Positions 1 to 9,298 of a stretch of 62,211 nucleotides of DNA are shown here, in pieces. Position numbers and translations under genes: made by a program. The notes under the pieces are model-generated. The model saw only the letters and a program-made list of their open reading frames with translations, had not been told where the DNA came from and searched no databases. Origin of the DNA: an uncultured bacterium (GTDB lineage Bacteria; Bacillota; Clostridia; Lachnospirales; Lachnospiraceae); contig CANOLZ010000004.1 of the NCBI GenBank assembly GCA_947567075.1, forward strand, positions 1 to 62,211, read 5' to 3'. Position 1 is the stretch's first letter, and each line of letters opens with the position of its first letter.

Positions 1-2
1 CT

Positions 3-728
3 GGAGGGTACAAATGGTGTAGGGATCACAATATTTTTTGTACAGCTGTTATGGCGGGAGATGCACAAATGGATCCAGACGAATTATATGATATTTGTTA
101 TCCTGTTATAAACGAAGACATTGATTATGTAAAAGGAAACCGATTGGGTCATAAGGCTGCCCGGATATTAATACCAGCAACAAGGAGGATAGGAAACTCA
201 ATTTTATCAGCTATGACAAAAATTTCTTCAGGTTATTGGAGGATATCTGATACACAGACAGGGTATACGGCTATTTCTTTAAGGGCTCTAAACAGGATAG
301 ATATATATCACATTTATAAAAATTATGGAATGCCTAACGATATGCTAATAAAGTTGAATATAGCAAAGTGCACTATCAAAGAGATACCTATTAAACCTGT
401 ATATAATGTAGGTGAACAGTCTAAAATGAGCATTATAAAGGTAATTCCAAAGATAAGTGTACTGCTCTATTTAGGTTTTTGGAAAAGAATAATAAAAAAA
501 TATTGCTTTAAAGATTTTCATCCAATATTTTTCTTTTATTTGATGGGGGCAGGAGCCTTTGGGGGGAGCCTTTATTTTTTGTTTTATATTATTACAAGAT
601 TCTTCCGAAGTACAAGAGTCACAGATGGAACATATCAAGGATTTGTAGTAATGTTTATTACAAGTCTTTTGTGCACTGGATTAGCTATGTGGTTTGATAT
701 GTATGATAATGATAGACTGCAAAAATAA
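3..728 (+). CDS. Family 2 glycosyltransferase, 5' end outside window
   Basis: The reading frame is open from the first base, so the N-terminal part of the GT-A domain lies to the left. The visible part begins just before a VMAGDAQMDP segment, the acidic substrate/metal-binding motif of dolichol-phosphate-mannose synthase-like GT2 enzymes. It continues through DTQTGY and ends with two hydrophobic segments (about residues 160-185 and 200-218 counted from the Met at 51). GT2 enzymes with two C-terminal membrane segments usually load a sugar onto a polyprenyl phosphate; the substrate is unknown here. The next gene starts 17 bases downstream, so the two are probably co-transcribed. An internal ATG at 51 exists but would remove the upstream GT-A core and is not the real start. 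Confidence 0.8.
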   Translation, partial: GGYKWCRDHNIFCTAVMAGDAQMDPDELYDICYPVINEDIDYVKGNRLGHKAARILIPATRRIGNSILSAMTKISSGYWRISDTQTGYTAISLRALNRIDIYHIYKNYGMPNDMLIKLNIAKCTIKEIPIKPVYNVGEQSKMSIIKVIPKISVLLYLGFWKRIIKKYCFKDFHPIFFFYLMGAGAFGGSLYFLFYIITRFFRSTRVTDGTYQGFVVMFITSLLCTGLAMWFDMYDNDRLQK

Positions 729-745
729 GAGGGGGATAAAATATC

Positions 746-2734
746 ATGTGTGGAATTTGGGGATTTTTTTGTGAAAGAGGATGGTATACAGCAGAAGAGA
801 AAAAAAGGATTTTATGTGATTTAATGATTCTTTCTCAGTCAAGGGGAAAAGAAGCCAGTGGTATCACAAAGATGACAGATAATAAGGTATTGACAATTAA
901 GATGCCAAAACCAGCCTCAAAATTGATAAAAGAGAATAGTTTTAAACAGTTGTTATTTGAGAATCATTTTAATAATGAGGTTTACATTGGACATTCACGT
1001 TTGGCAACAAATGGTTCTCAGTATCGTCCAGAAAACAACCAGCCTATTTTAAGTGGAGACATAGTAACAGTCCATAATGGAATTATTGTAAACGATAGAG
1101 AATTATGGGAAAAATATAAGGATTGGGAGGCAAAAAGTGAATTAGATTCAGAAATATTTGTAAAATTATTAGATGATAAATATCAACAAGGATATACAAT
1201 AGAAAAGGCAGTGGAAGAGACTTATTCTGAGTTAGATGGAATGGCTTCCACAATCACATTATTTACAGATATAGAATTTGCAGCGTTATGTACGAATAAT
1301 GGTTCTTTATATTATGCTGTGGGAGAAAAAGGAAAAACAATTATTGCAGCATCTGAGAAAATGACATTAAGGAAAATGATAAATAAAAACTGGAATTTGA
1401 AAAAGGAGTTTGAAAAACAAACAATTCATCAAGTTATAAATTCTATTTTTATTGATCTAAAAAAGATGGACATTTATTCCCCAGAAGAACTACAATGTTT
1501 AAAGTGGGATGAATACGCTAAAATAAAAAAAAGAAGATTCCATAAGTATATAGAAAGCAGCTGTTTCACTGAAAAAAACATATACTACAATCCTCAACGA
1601 TATTCCATATTCGATGTGGATATAGAGCCAATCCGCAAACTAAAAAGATGCACGAAATGCCTGCTTCCAGAGACAATGCCGTTTATCCAGTTTGATGATA
1701 AAAACATCTGTAATTATTGTAAAACATATAAACGTCAAACATACATTGGCGAGGATAAATTAAGACAATGGGCCGAAAAATTAAAGAAACATTATAAAGG
1801 GAGAACAGATTCTATTGTTGCATTTAGTGGAGGTAGAGATAGTAGTTATGGACTTCATTATTTTGTAAAAGAACTTGGATTAAAGCCCATAGCATATAGC
1901 TATGATTGGGGAATGGTTACAGACCTGGCTAGAAGAAATCAATCTAGAATGTGCAGTAAGCTAGGAGTGGAGTTTATTCCTGTTTCTGCAAATATAAGTA
2001 AGAAACGTTCCCATATTAAAAAAAATGTAGAAGCATGGCTAAAAAAACCTGATTTGGGCATGATTCCTTTGTTTATGGCTGGGGATAAACATTATTTTTA
2101 TTATGCAAACAAAATAAAAAAAGAATATCAATTAGATAATATTTTGCTGGCGTCTAACCCTTATGAAAAGACCCATTTTAAGTCTGGATTTTGTGGCATT
2201 GAACCTGCAATATTAAGATCAGACAAAGATTTGGAGTTAGAACAGCTTCCTGTTAGAGATATATTAAAAATGGGAAAATATTATGTGGAACAATTTTTAG
2301 GAAATAGAGATTATATAAACTCTTCTCTTATAGATACGGCTGGCGCTGCTTGCAGTTACTATATAATTCCCCACCAGTATTTTAGGTTATTTCATTACAT
2401 TCCATGGGAGGAACGAAGGATTAATCAAGTATTGATAGAGGAATATGATTGGGAAAAAGCTAAGGATACGGAATCTACATGGAGGATAGGAGATGGAACA
2501 GCGCCATTTTATAATTATATTTATTATACAGTTTGTGGCTTTACAGAAAACGATACTTTAAGAAGTAATCAAATAAGAGAGGGAATGATTACAAGGGAAG
2601 AGGGGCTAGAGCTAATTTATAGAGATAACAAACCTCGGTTTGAGTCAATGAAATGGTATTTTGATACAATACATGTTCCAATGGAAGATGCCTTAAAAGT
2701 TATTAATCAAATAAAAAAACAATATGAAGTATGA
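746..2734 (+). CDS. Class II glutamine amidotransferase fused to WbpG-type N-acetyl sugar amidotransferase
   Basis: The N-terminal part (about residues 2-230) is an Ntn-type glutaminase: Met is followed directly by the nucleophilic Cys2 (MCGIWG), then GHSRLATNG, VHNGIIVND and LDSEIF. From about residue 290 the protein resembles WbpG/PseA N-acetyl sugar amidotransferases. It has a four-cysteine zinc-like motif (CTKC...CNYC) and an ATP-pyrophosphatase loop SGGRDSS at 361-367. WbpG forms an acetamidino group on a sugar and normally receives ammonia from separate HisH/HisF-like partners. Here the ammonia source appears to be built in, by analogy with asparagine synthetase. A GAGGGGG ribosome site lies about 10 bases upstream. 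The stop overlaps the next start (ATGA). The UDP-sugar dehydrogenase at 4795 fits a role in making an amidino-uronic acid; that role is inferred. Confidence 0.8.
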   Translation: MCGIWGFFCERGWYTAEEKKRILCDLMILSQSRGKEASGITKMTDNKVLTIKMPKPASKLIKENSFKQLLFENHFNNEVYIGHSRLATNGSQYRPENNQPILSGDIVTVHNGIIVNDRELWEKYKDWEAKSELDSEIFVKLLDDKYQQGYTIEKAVEETYSELDGMASTITLFTDIEFAALCTNNGSLYYAVGEKGKTIIAASEKMTLRKMINKNWNLKKEFEKQTIHQVINSIFIDLKKMDIYSPEELQCLKWDEYAKIKKRRFHKYIESSCFTEKNIYYNPQRYSIFDVDIEPIRKLKRCTKCLLPETMPFIQFDDKNICNYCKTYKRQTYIGEDKLRQWAEKLKKHYKGRTDSIVAFSGGRDSSYGLHYFVKELGLKPIAYSYDWGMVTDLARRNQSRMCSKLGVEFIPVSANISKKRSHIKKNVEAWLKKPDLGMIPLFMAGDKHYFYYANKIKKEYQLDNILLASNPYEKTHFKSGFCGIEPAILRSDKDLELEQLPVRDILKMGKYYVEQFLGNRDYINSSLIDTAGAACSYYIIPHQYFRLFHYIPWEERRINQVLIEEYDWEKAKDTESTWRIGDGTAPFYNYIYYTVCGFTENDTLRSNQIREGMITREEGLELIYRDNKPRFESMKWYFDTIHVPMEDALKVINQIKKQYEV

Positions 2735-4683
2735 CAAAAGAAAGGTGTGATTTTTGGATGGGCAACTGGTTGGAACTTTTTTTAACAGCAGGATTACTGG
2801 CAGTGTTTATGTATAGAAACGAAAAGTTACTCTTTGCAGACTGGCCTGTAAGGGTTTTACTTGGAGTAGCAAGTACTCCGTTTTACATTTCTATGTGTGT
2901 ATGTCTTGTAGGTATATTATTGCCAAATGCTCCAAATTTTATTTCTCGATGGCTGCCTTTATGTATATTAATTTTCTGGCTAATTGTTTCGGGGACAATT
3001 CCATATTTTATAAAATTTATAAACGATATTCAAAGAAAGGAACTTCAAAAACAAAGGGGCCTAGAAAGATGGATTTTATCTGCATTATCTGTGATATTAC
3101 TGTGCAGACTCTTAATGAATATTATGGAGTTTTATTATGCTCCTCTTATTAATTATGATATTAACCAATATGTACTTGAAGCAACATATTATGCAGAGGA
3201 ACCAAGTGTTTATGCAAGAGACAAATGGAAAGAGGGAAAGGAAGATACAGTAGAGCAGGACTCCCATGGAGTATTTTGGATTACTTATCTAGCTCATGGT
3301 GTTATGAAAATGCCTGAGAATACAATAGAAGTTTGTAATCAACCTGTTATAAAAACGTATTTGATTATGACGCTGGTTAGTATGTCCGCAGCTTTTATAG
3401 GTGTCTCATTAACAATAAAAAAATCATATTTTGTGTTAACTGCTAGTATTGGAGCTCTATTTTATTTTCACAGAATTTATGGGATTTATATACAAGGAGA
3501 TAGAGAAGGATTTCGCATTACAGCAATAGGTATATTCTTAATGATATTTTTATCTGTGATAAAAAGGAGATTAACCACTAGTTCCTTAAAGGATGAAAAA
3601 AATATACAAGAGTATATCATGTTATTTTTGGCAAGCCTGTTTGTTGGACAGAGCCATGGGTTGGGTTTTTTGATGTTGGGGATGTCAGGGATACCAGCAG
3701 TCATTTTACTTTTGGCATTACATGTCCCATTTAAAAAAATTTTAACATATGGATTTTTCTACTTTCTGGGAGCAGCTGTTTGTTTTATGCGAAATGTGGT
3801 AATGTATTTTGAAACAGGATATTTTCGATTTTATAGGCGCATTTTGACACAAGGGACTCCCCTTTATTCCCAGACTCAGCAATTAGAACATCCCAACTTT
3901 CAAGAAAAAATGAACTCTTTATTTCTTTTTAAAGAAGGAACAGGAAACTTTATATTATCCCTGGTTATCATTTTAGGCTTTATAGCCACATTGTATGCAT
4001 TTTTTCAAGGATGTACAAAACTATGGAAAAGGAAAATGAAAGATACAGAAAGTTTGCTTTTTGCACTATCAGTTATAGAATTGTTTAATATATTACCAGT
4101 ATTGGGAGCGTTTGATATAGGGGGATACTATTTTTCCCATTGGTTTGTACAAAATGAACGATATAAAGTATATTTATACGTTATTCCCCTTGTTATGATA
4201 GTTGTTTATTTCAGTCTATTTTTAACAGCTTATAATCAAGGATTTGGGAAGGCTATAGCATATATAGGCATTATCATGTTATTTATTGGGGCTAACATTA
4301 TAATAAACGTTAATTGGCCTAAAGATAGAAAGTCCCACGAAAACATTGCTTCGCAAATGAGACAAGTTGCCAAGGCAGGGGAAGACAATATAGATGACAA
4401 TGAAATAATACTAACAAATTATTTACCTATTAATAGCTATTTAAAGAATCCAGGTAAATTAATACCATCTGCTTATGTATACGAATTAATTGCAGAAGAA
4501 GCAATAGATAATATAGAACAACTGTTAAAAAATAAATATATTGGCGCAGCCATTATCCATGAAGATTTAACATCAGGGTTAGAGAAAACTGCCTTTTATC
4601 AATTTCTAGTAACTTCAGATAAAGTAAAAACAATAAAGATAGATGCTCCATACTCTCCAACAGTATATTATATACATGAGTAG
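2731..4683 (+). CDS. Large multi-spanning membrane protein, possible GT-C glycosyltransferase
   Basis: This 650-residue protein has roughly a dozen hydrophobic segments and a soluble C-terminal part of about 110 residues. I do not recognise the family with certainty. After the early membrane segments comes a loop with NYDINQY and QDSHGVFW. An acidic residue in the first large outside loop is typical of GT-C enzymes that use lipid-linked sugars, so a membrane glycosyltransferase is the best guess; a polymerase or flippase is possible. The start overlaps the stop of the preceding amidotransferase by four bases, so translation is coupled and the two probably act on the same glycan. The gene ends about 30 bases before a separate promoter for the dehydrogenase. 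Confidence 0.6.
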   Translation: MTKERCDFWMGNWLELFLTAGLLAVFMYRNEKLLFADWPVRVLLGVASTPFYISMCVCLVGILLPNAPNFISRWLPLCILIFWLIVSGTIPYFIKFINDIQRKELQKQRGLERWILSALSVILLCRLLMNIMEFYYAPLINYDINQYVLEATYYAEEPSVYARDKWKEGKEDTVEQDSHGVFWITYLAHGVMKMPENTIEVCNQPVIKTYLIMTLVSMSAAFIGVSLTIKKSYFVLTASIGALFYFHRIYGIYIQGDREGFRITAIGIFLMIFLSVIKRRLTTSSLKDEKNIQEYIMLFLASLFVGQSHGLGFLMLGMSGIPAVILLLALHVPFKKILTYGFFYFLGAAVCFMRNVVMYFETGYFRFYRRILTQGTPLYSQTQQLEHPNFQEKMNSLFLFKEGTGNFILSLVIILGFIATLYAFFQGCTKLWKRKMKDTESLLFALSVIELFNILPVLGAFDIGGYYFSHWFVQNERYKVYLYVIPLVMIVVYFSLFLTAYNQGFGKAIAYIGIIMLFIGANIIINVNWPKDRKSHENIASQMRQVAKAGEDNIDDNEIILTNYLPINSYLKNPGKLIPSAYVYELIAEEAIDNIEQLLKNKYIGAAIIHEDLTSGLEKTAFYQFLVTSDKVKTIKIDAPYSPTVYYIHE

Positions 4684-4711
4684 TTAAGAATAGTAGGATG
4701 ATGGATTTATA

Positions 4712-4740
4712 TTGAGTAATTTCTATTACTGTGATATGAT
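4712..4740 (+). promoter_or_regulatory. SigA-type promoter before the UDP-sugar dehydrogenase
   Basis: TTGAGT (4712-4717), a 17-base spacer and TATGAT (4735-4740), with TGA directly before the -10 box (extended -10). It lies in the only sizeable gap between the membrane protein and the dehydrogenase. Confidence 0.6.
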
Positions 4741-4794
4741 TATAGTACTTTCAACATTTAAAAACGTAGAATGAAACACAAAGGAGAATAATGA

Positions 4795-6123
4795 ATGAGC
4801 TCTTTATATAATCAATTAATAGATAAAAAAGAAAAACTAGCAGTAATTGGGCTGGGATATGTAGGAATGCCTATTGCCGTTGCTTTTGCCAAGGAGATAA
4901 ATACAATAGGATTTGATTTAAATGAAGAAAAAATAAAATTATACAAGAACGGAATTGACCCTACCAAAGAAGTAGGAAATGAGGCGATAAGAGAAACAAA
5001 TCTGTTATTTACTTCAGATCCGCTGAAGCTTCGGGAGGCAAAATTTTTTATAGTGGCAGTGCCAACTCCCATTAATCAGGATAAGACTCCAGATTTAAAG
5101 CCGGTAGAAGAAGCTAGTAAACTCCTAGGCAAAAACTTAACAAAGGGAGGAATTGTTGTATATGAATCTACGGTTTACCCAGGAGTAACAGAAGACATCT
5201 GTGTCCCTATTTTGGAGGAAGAATCTGGACTAAAATGTGGTACAGACTTTAAAGTAGGATACTCCCCAGAGAGAATTAACCCTGGAGATAAGGTACATCG
5301 CCTGGATAATATAACAAAGATTGTATCTGGTATGGATGAGGAATCTCTGGAAGAGATTGCAAAACTATATGAACTTGTTGTGAAAGCCGGCGTTCACAGG
5401 GCAGGCAGCATAAAGGTAGCTGAGGCGGCTAAAGTTGTAGAAAATAGCCAAAGAGACATTAATATTGCATTTATTAATGAATTGGCAATGGCCTTTGATA
5501 AGATGGGTATTGACACACGAGAAGTAATAGAAGCGATGAATACAAAGTGGAATGCGTTGGGATTTTACCCAGGATTAGTGGGAGGACATTGTATTGGCGT
5601 AGATCCTTATTATTTTGTCTATGAGGCGGAAAAATTAGGATACCATTCACAGATAATTTCTTCAGGCAGAAGAGTGAATGACGATATGCCTATTTTTATT
5701 GCCGAGTCTATTATTAAACAGCTTGTTTTGACAAACAAGAAAGTAAAAGAGACGAATATTGTTTTTCTGGGGGCGACTTTTAAAGAAGACTGCCCAGATG
5801 TTAGAAATTCAAAAGGAATGGAAATTATAGATTATTTAGTAAATGAATATGGGATATATCCCATAATTGTAGATCCTTTAGCAGACAAGGAGGAAGTAAA
5901 AAGAGAGTACGGATATGATTTAAAGGATATTACAGAAGTGAAGGAAGCAGACTGCATTGTTATTGCTGTAGCACATCGCAAATTTGTCTCAATGAAATTA
6001 GAAGAGTTTGACAAAATGTTTTGTAAAACCGAAGATGCAAGTCAAAAGGTGATCATTGATATAAAAAGTATACTGAATAAAAAAGAAGTATTGGAAAAAG
6101 GGTATTGGTACTGGAGATTGTGA
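4795..6123 (+). CDS. UDP-N-acetylhexosamine 6-dehydrogenase (WbpA/WbpO/CapL class)
   Basis: This is a 442-residue nucleotide-sugar dehydrogenase, normal in length. The N-terminal Rossmann motif is VIGLGYVGMP (about 18-27). VPTPI and ESTVYPG follow, and the catalytic cysteine sits in GGHCIGVDPYY. The family oxidises C6 of UDP-GlcNAc, UDP-GalNAc or a relative to the uronic acid with two NAD+. The sequence looks like the N-acetyl-sugar branch rather than UDP-glucose dehydrogenase, but the exact substrate cannot be read. AAGGAG at 4781-4786 sits 8 bases before the chosen ATG; an ATG at 4791 is out of frame. With the WbpG-like gene upstream it suggests an amino- or amidino-uronic acid in the glycan. 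A strong terminator follows. Confidence 0.88.
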   Translation: MSSLYNQLIDKKEKLAVIGLGYVGMPIAVAFAKEINTIGFDLNEEKIKLYKNGIDPTKEVGNEAIRETNLLFTSDPLKLREAKFFIVAVPTPINQDKTPDLKPVEEASKLLGKNLTKGGIVVYESTVYPGVTEDICVPILEEESGLKCGTDFKVGYSPERINPGDKVHRLDNITKIVSGMDEESLEEIAKLYELVVKAGVHRAGSIKVAEAAKVVENSQRDINIAFINELAMAFDKMGIDTREVIEAMNTKWNALGFYPGLVGGHCIGVDPYYFVYEAEKLGYHSQIISSGRRVNDDMPIFIAESIIKQLVLTNKKVKETNIVFLGATFKEDCPDVRNSKGMEIIDYLVNEYGIYPIIVDPLADKEEVKREYGYDLKDITEVKEADCIVIAVAHRKFVSMKLEEFDKMFCKTEDASQKVIIDIKSILNKKEVLEKGYWYWRL

Positions 6124-6248
6124 GGTTTATCATATTTTTGCATTAATATGTAGGCATAACTTTTTTTCTTTATATACATTTTATGAAGCTTTTTATAGCA
6201 CTGTCTGTAATTCTTGTCTCATATATAAAACGAATAAAGTCTTTATAG

Positions 6249-6283
6249 CCAATGTCCTCGTTTCACAGGACATTGGTTTTTTT
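6249..6283 (+). terminator. Rho-independent terminator after the dehydrogenase
   Basis: A perfect 10-bp stem, CCAATGTCCT pairing with AGGACATTGG around an 8-base loop, followed by seven T. It closes the first transcription unit. The remainder of the 423-base gap to 6547 holds one promoter and no gene that I can see. Confidence 0.92.
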
Positions 6284-6423
6284 CTATTTGCGCTCTTTGG
6301 GCAAAAATTTTTTCAAATATAATATATAATCTTTAATTTGTATGGCTGTAGCTTACGAACCTTTAACTATCTGAAATAGATACTGTAATTATAAAGAAAT
6401 AGGGCATAAAAAATAAGAATTTG

Positions 6424-6452
6424 TTGATTATAAAATTTATATATGTTAATAT
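6424..6452 (+). promoter_or_regulatory. Candidate promoter for the 610-residue membrane protein
   Basis: TTGATT (6424-6429), 17 bases, TAATAT (6447-6452) with TGT directly upstream of the -10. The surrounding DNA is very AT-rich, so chance matches are easier here. Confidence 0.45.
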
Positions 6453-6546
6453 CATAAAATGTAATGAACAATATGTTATAAATACAACTTTACAAAAGAA
6501 TTATTTCTATTGAAAGGAGAAGGATCTTATAGAAGATCTACATCTT

Positions 6547-8379
6547 ATGAAGATTATTGCCGTTTTTACTATTTTATTGTTTTTTCTTTTATTATTTTAT
6601 GGTTTATTATTAATGAGCTACAAATATACACCTTCTAAAAGACTGTCTCAATCTGTCAGTAAATGGGAGTTAATAATGCTTGCTTTCTTTATTATAGGAG
6701 TGGCTTTATGGACTTTTTATTTACAACCTTTACCTGGAACGGCAGTTTATCATTGGGATAATGCATTTTATTGGAGTAAAACCTTGAATTTTAGTAAAAA
6801 TATTTTTTTATATCCTCTTGAGACATTGAAAGAACTTTATCGTTCCATTGATTTGATGGATTATAGTGATGTAGTACCATGCCTTATGACTATTCCATTT
6901 TTAATTGCAGGGCCTTCCTATCGTATGTTTGTTTTTCTAATATATATTATGTTTCAACTTCCTTCTAGTTTACTCATAGCTGAGATAATTACAAGAATAA
7001 TAAATAAATCTTTTAAAAATAATAGATTATTATTTTCATTTATAATAGTAAGCAGTATTCCCCTTTTATATTTACCAACTTTCTTTGGCTTATATGATTC
7101 AGCAGGACTCCTTGTTTCAGCTTCTATTGTTCTTTTATTGCTGGAAAAAAACTGGGGGATTTTTGACTTAAAATACAATTTCATTTTATCCAGTTTGTTT
7201 TTACTTCTATTGACCGTTCGAAGACATTTTTCTTTTTTTGCATTAACTTATTTTGGATGGACTCTTATAGTACATTTCTATGATGTTTTAAAACAAAAAA
7301 ATAAGATAGTCATTATAAATTATATAAAGAATATAGTATGTATAGCTTGCATTTGTTTATTTGTTTTAGGTTTGTTTTTTAGAACATATTTAGTGCGTAC
7401 TCTTTTTAATAATTATTCATTTCAATATAGCGCCTACTCCATATATGGCACTTTGGCCAATAAACTTGTTAATGTGGCTCATTGGATTAGTTGGATAGTG
7501 CTTATATTTTCTTTCCTTGGTGTTGTTTTTTTAGTAATACAGAAAAAGATGAATCTTGTTATTCTCTTTCTTAGCAGCTCTTTTTCCTGTCTTTTACTAT
7601 TTTTTAGAATTCAAGATTTATCTATGCAGCATTATTATAATATAGCAGTACAGATAGGGATTCTTTACAGCTTGGGAATTTATTTATTGTTTTATATGAT
7701 GGAAAAACATTTAAAAAGTACATGGAGAAAGATTGGACAGTGTTTTGTGTCATTTATTCTTGTCATTTACCTAGGCAGAGGGTTAATATATGCTTTGGAC
7801 GAAGATGCGAACATAGGAAATCCATATAATTTGTACTCTTCTGCACGATTTATACCTCCAATAAGAAATGATATAGATATACTAGAACAAATAGTAGAAG
7901 ATGCAAAAGAGATAGCCCATGAGAGAAATACAAAGGTTTATGTTTTGGCATCAGGTTTATTTAACGATGATATATTAAGAAATTTGAAACTTCCTGAAGA
8001 CAGCAATTATTTTTCAGAATTAGCCACTACTTATCATACGGATCTAACACTAGGTTTTCCTGAACAATTCTTAACAGCGGATGCTGTTATAACGACAGAG
8101 CCAGTTCAGCTGCATGCGAACCCAGATGGACAGAAAATTATCGAATTTTTAAATGAGGCTATGAATTCAGAAAGTGAATTAAGTAATAATTTTGAATTAG
8201 TAAGTTCCTTTTTGATTGATCATAACATAACTGTCCATTTATATAAAAAAGTTAGGGATTTTGATGATGCCGATTATGAATGGCTAATTGATAGTTTCAA
8301 CCAGTGGTATTCTGATTATCCAGAGCTTTTTGAAAATCACATTGAAAATGTACGTATTCAATCAATAAATATAAATTAG
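6547..8379 (+). CDS. Multi-spanning membrane protein, possible GT-C glycosyltransferase
   Basis: The 610-residue protein has an N-terminal membrane helix, a second near residue 40, then a loop containing PLPGTAVYHWDNAFYW. Many further membrane segments lead to about residue 425, and a soluble tail of about 185 residues closes it. The layout (acidic residue in the first outer loop, many helices, soluble C-terminal domain) resembles GT-C enzymes and the 2731-4683 protein, but no family is recognised firmly. Terminators and promoters isolate it as a single gene. The start is uncertain: the best ribosome site (GAAAGGAG at 6512-6519) lies 27 bases before the ATG, and no good in-frame start is closer. 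Confidence 0.6.
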   Translation: MKIIAVFTILLFFLLLFYGLLLMSYKYTPSKRLSQSVSKWELIMLAFFIIGVALWTFYLQPLPGTAVYHWDNAFYWSKTLNFSKNIFLYPLETLKELYRSIDLMDYSDVVPCLMTIPFLIAGPSYRMFVFLIYIMFQLPSSLLIAEIITRIINKSFKNNRLLFSFIIVSSIPLLYLPTFFGLYDSAGLLVSASIVLLLLEKNWGIFDLKYNFILSSLFLLLLTVRRHFSFFALTYFGWTLIVHFYDVLKQKNKIVIINYIKNIVCIACICLFVLGLFFRTYLVRTLFNNYSFQYSAYSIYGTLANKLVNVAHWISWIVLIFSFLGVVFLVIQKKMNLVILFLSSSFSCLLLFFRIQDLSMQHYYNIAVQIGILYSLGIYLLFYMMEKHLKSTWRKIGQCFVSFILVIYLGRGLIYALDEDANIGNPYNLYSSARFIPPIRNDIDILEQIVEDAKEIAHERNTKVYVLASGLFNDDILRNLKLPEDSNYFSELATTYHTDLTLGFPEQFLTADAVITTEPVQLHANPDGQKIIEFLNEAMNSESELSNNFELVSSFLIDHNITVHLYKKVRDFDDADYEWLIDSFNQWYSDYPELFENHIENVRIQSININ

Positions 8380-8575
8380 AAAGCTTTAAGATAATTTTAC
8401 AATATAAATTTTATTTAGGAGCCAGCCTTAAAATAGTCCTGTTGTTTGTTAATAACATAGTTTCAATTTGCATATAAATTATTAAGTTAGTTTTATAGGA
8501 AATAATAGGGCTTTATATTTTTGCAGATATTATAAAACTCAGAGGATATTGGAATAAAAATTTTAAGAGGAGTAA

Positions 8576-9208
8576 ATGAAAATGGGTAAATTAAAGGTGT
8601 TATTATTAAACGGAAGCCCTCATGCAAAGGGAAGTACCTACACTGCCTTGCATGAAATGGAGAAGGTATTTGAAAAAAACGAGATAGAAACCCAGCAAAT
8701 ACATGTAGGCAACAAGCTTCTTCCAGGATGTATTGCCTGTGGTTATTGCAAAGAACATGGGGAATGCGTAGTAAAAGATTTAGTGAATGAGACTGCCCCT
8801 CAATTTGAGGCATGTGATGGATTGGTCGTTGGCAGTCCTGTCTATTATGCATCGGCCAATGCAACCTTGATTGCCTTTCTGGACAGATTATTTTATAGCG
8901 CCCATTTTGATAAAACAATGAAAGTGGGGGCAAGTGTTGTGTCCGCTAGAAGAGGGGGGTTATCGGCAACTTTTGATGAGTTGAATAAATATTTTACTAT
9001 ATGCGGAATGCCAGTAGCTTCAGGCCAGTATTGGAACAGCATCCATGGAAATAATGGAGAGGAATCCAAGAATGACTTGGAAGGGATGCAGGGAATGAGA
9101 ACTTTGGCCTTAAATATGTCTTTTTTAATGAAGAGCATTGCATTGGGAAAAGAAGCCTTTGGTTTACCAGAAAAGGAAGAAAGGGTTTGGACGAATTTTA
9201 TCCGCTAG
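8576..9208 (+). CDS. Flavodoxin-like NAD(P)H-dependent FMN reductase / iron-sulfur flavoprotein
   Basis: This 210-residue protein begins with a beta strand and the phosphate-binding loop LLLNGSPHAKGSTYTA, typical of NADPH-dependent FMN reductases. A cluster CIACGYCKEHGEC (about 58-70) matches the compact cysteine motif of Isf-type iron-sulfur flavoproteins, and VVGSPVYY is the second flavin contact. It probably reduces quinones, flavins or similar small substrates in the cytoplasm. No link to glycan synthesis is visible, so it may be an unrelated insert. AGAGGAG lies just upstream of ATG 8576; ATG 8582 is an alternative. A terminator follows immediately. Confidence 0.82.
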   Translation: MKMGKLKVLLLNGSPHAKGSTYTALHEMEKVFEKNEIETQQIHVGNKLLPGCIACGYCKEHGECVVKDLVNETAPQFEACDGLVVGSPVYYASANATLIAFLDRLFYSAHFDKTMKVGASVVSARRGGLSATFDELNKYFTICGMPVASGQYWNSIHGNNGEESKNDLEGMQGMRTLALNMSFLMKSIALGKEAFGLPEKEERVWTNFIR

Positions 9209-9212
9209 TCTC

Positions 9213-9256
9213 AAAAGAGCTTTTGCTGTAAAACAAACAGATAAAAGCTCTTTTTT
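9213..9256 (+). terminator. Rho-independent terminator, possibly bidirectional
   Basis: AAAAGAGC...GCTCTTTT stem ending in T6 at 9251-9256. It sits between the convergent flavoprotein and the reverse-strand transferase gene, and its A-rich left arm lets it work on both strands. Confidence 0.85.
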
Positions 9257-9298
9257 AATTCATGACAATAGAATCCCCGCAAAGTGTGGATTCTTTAG

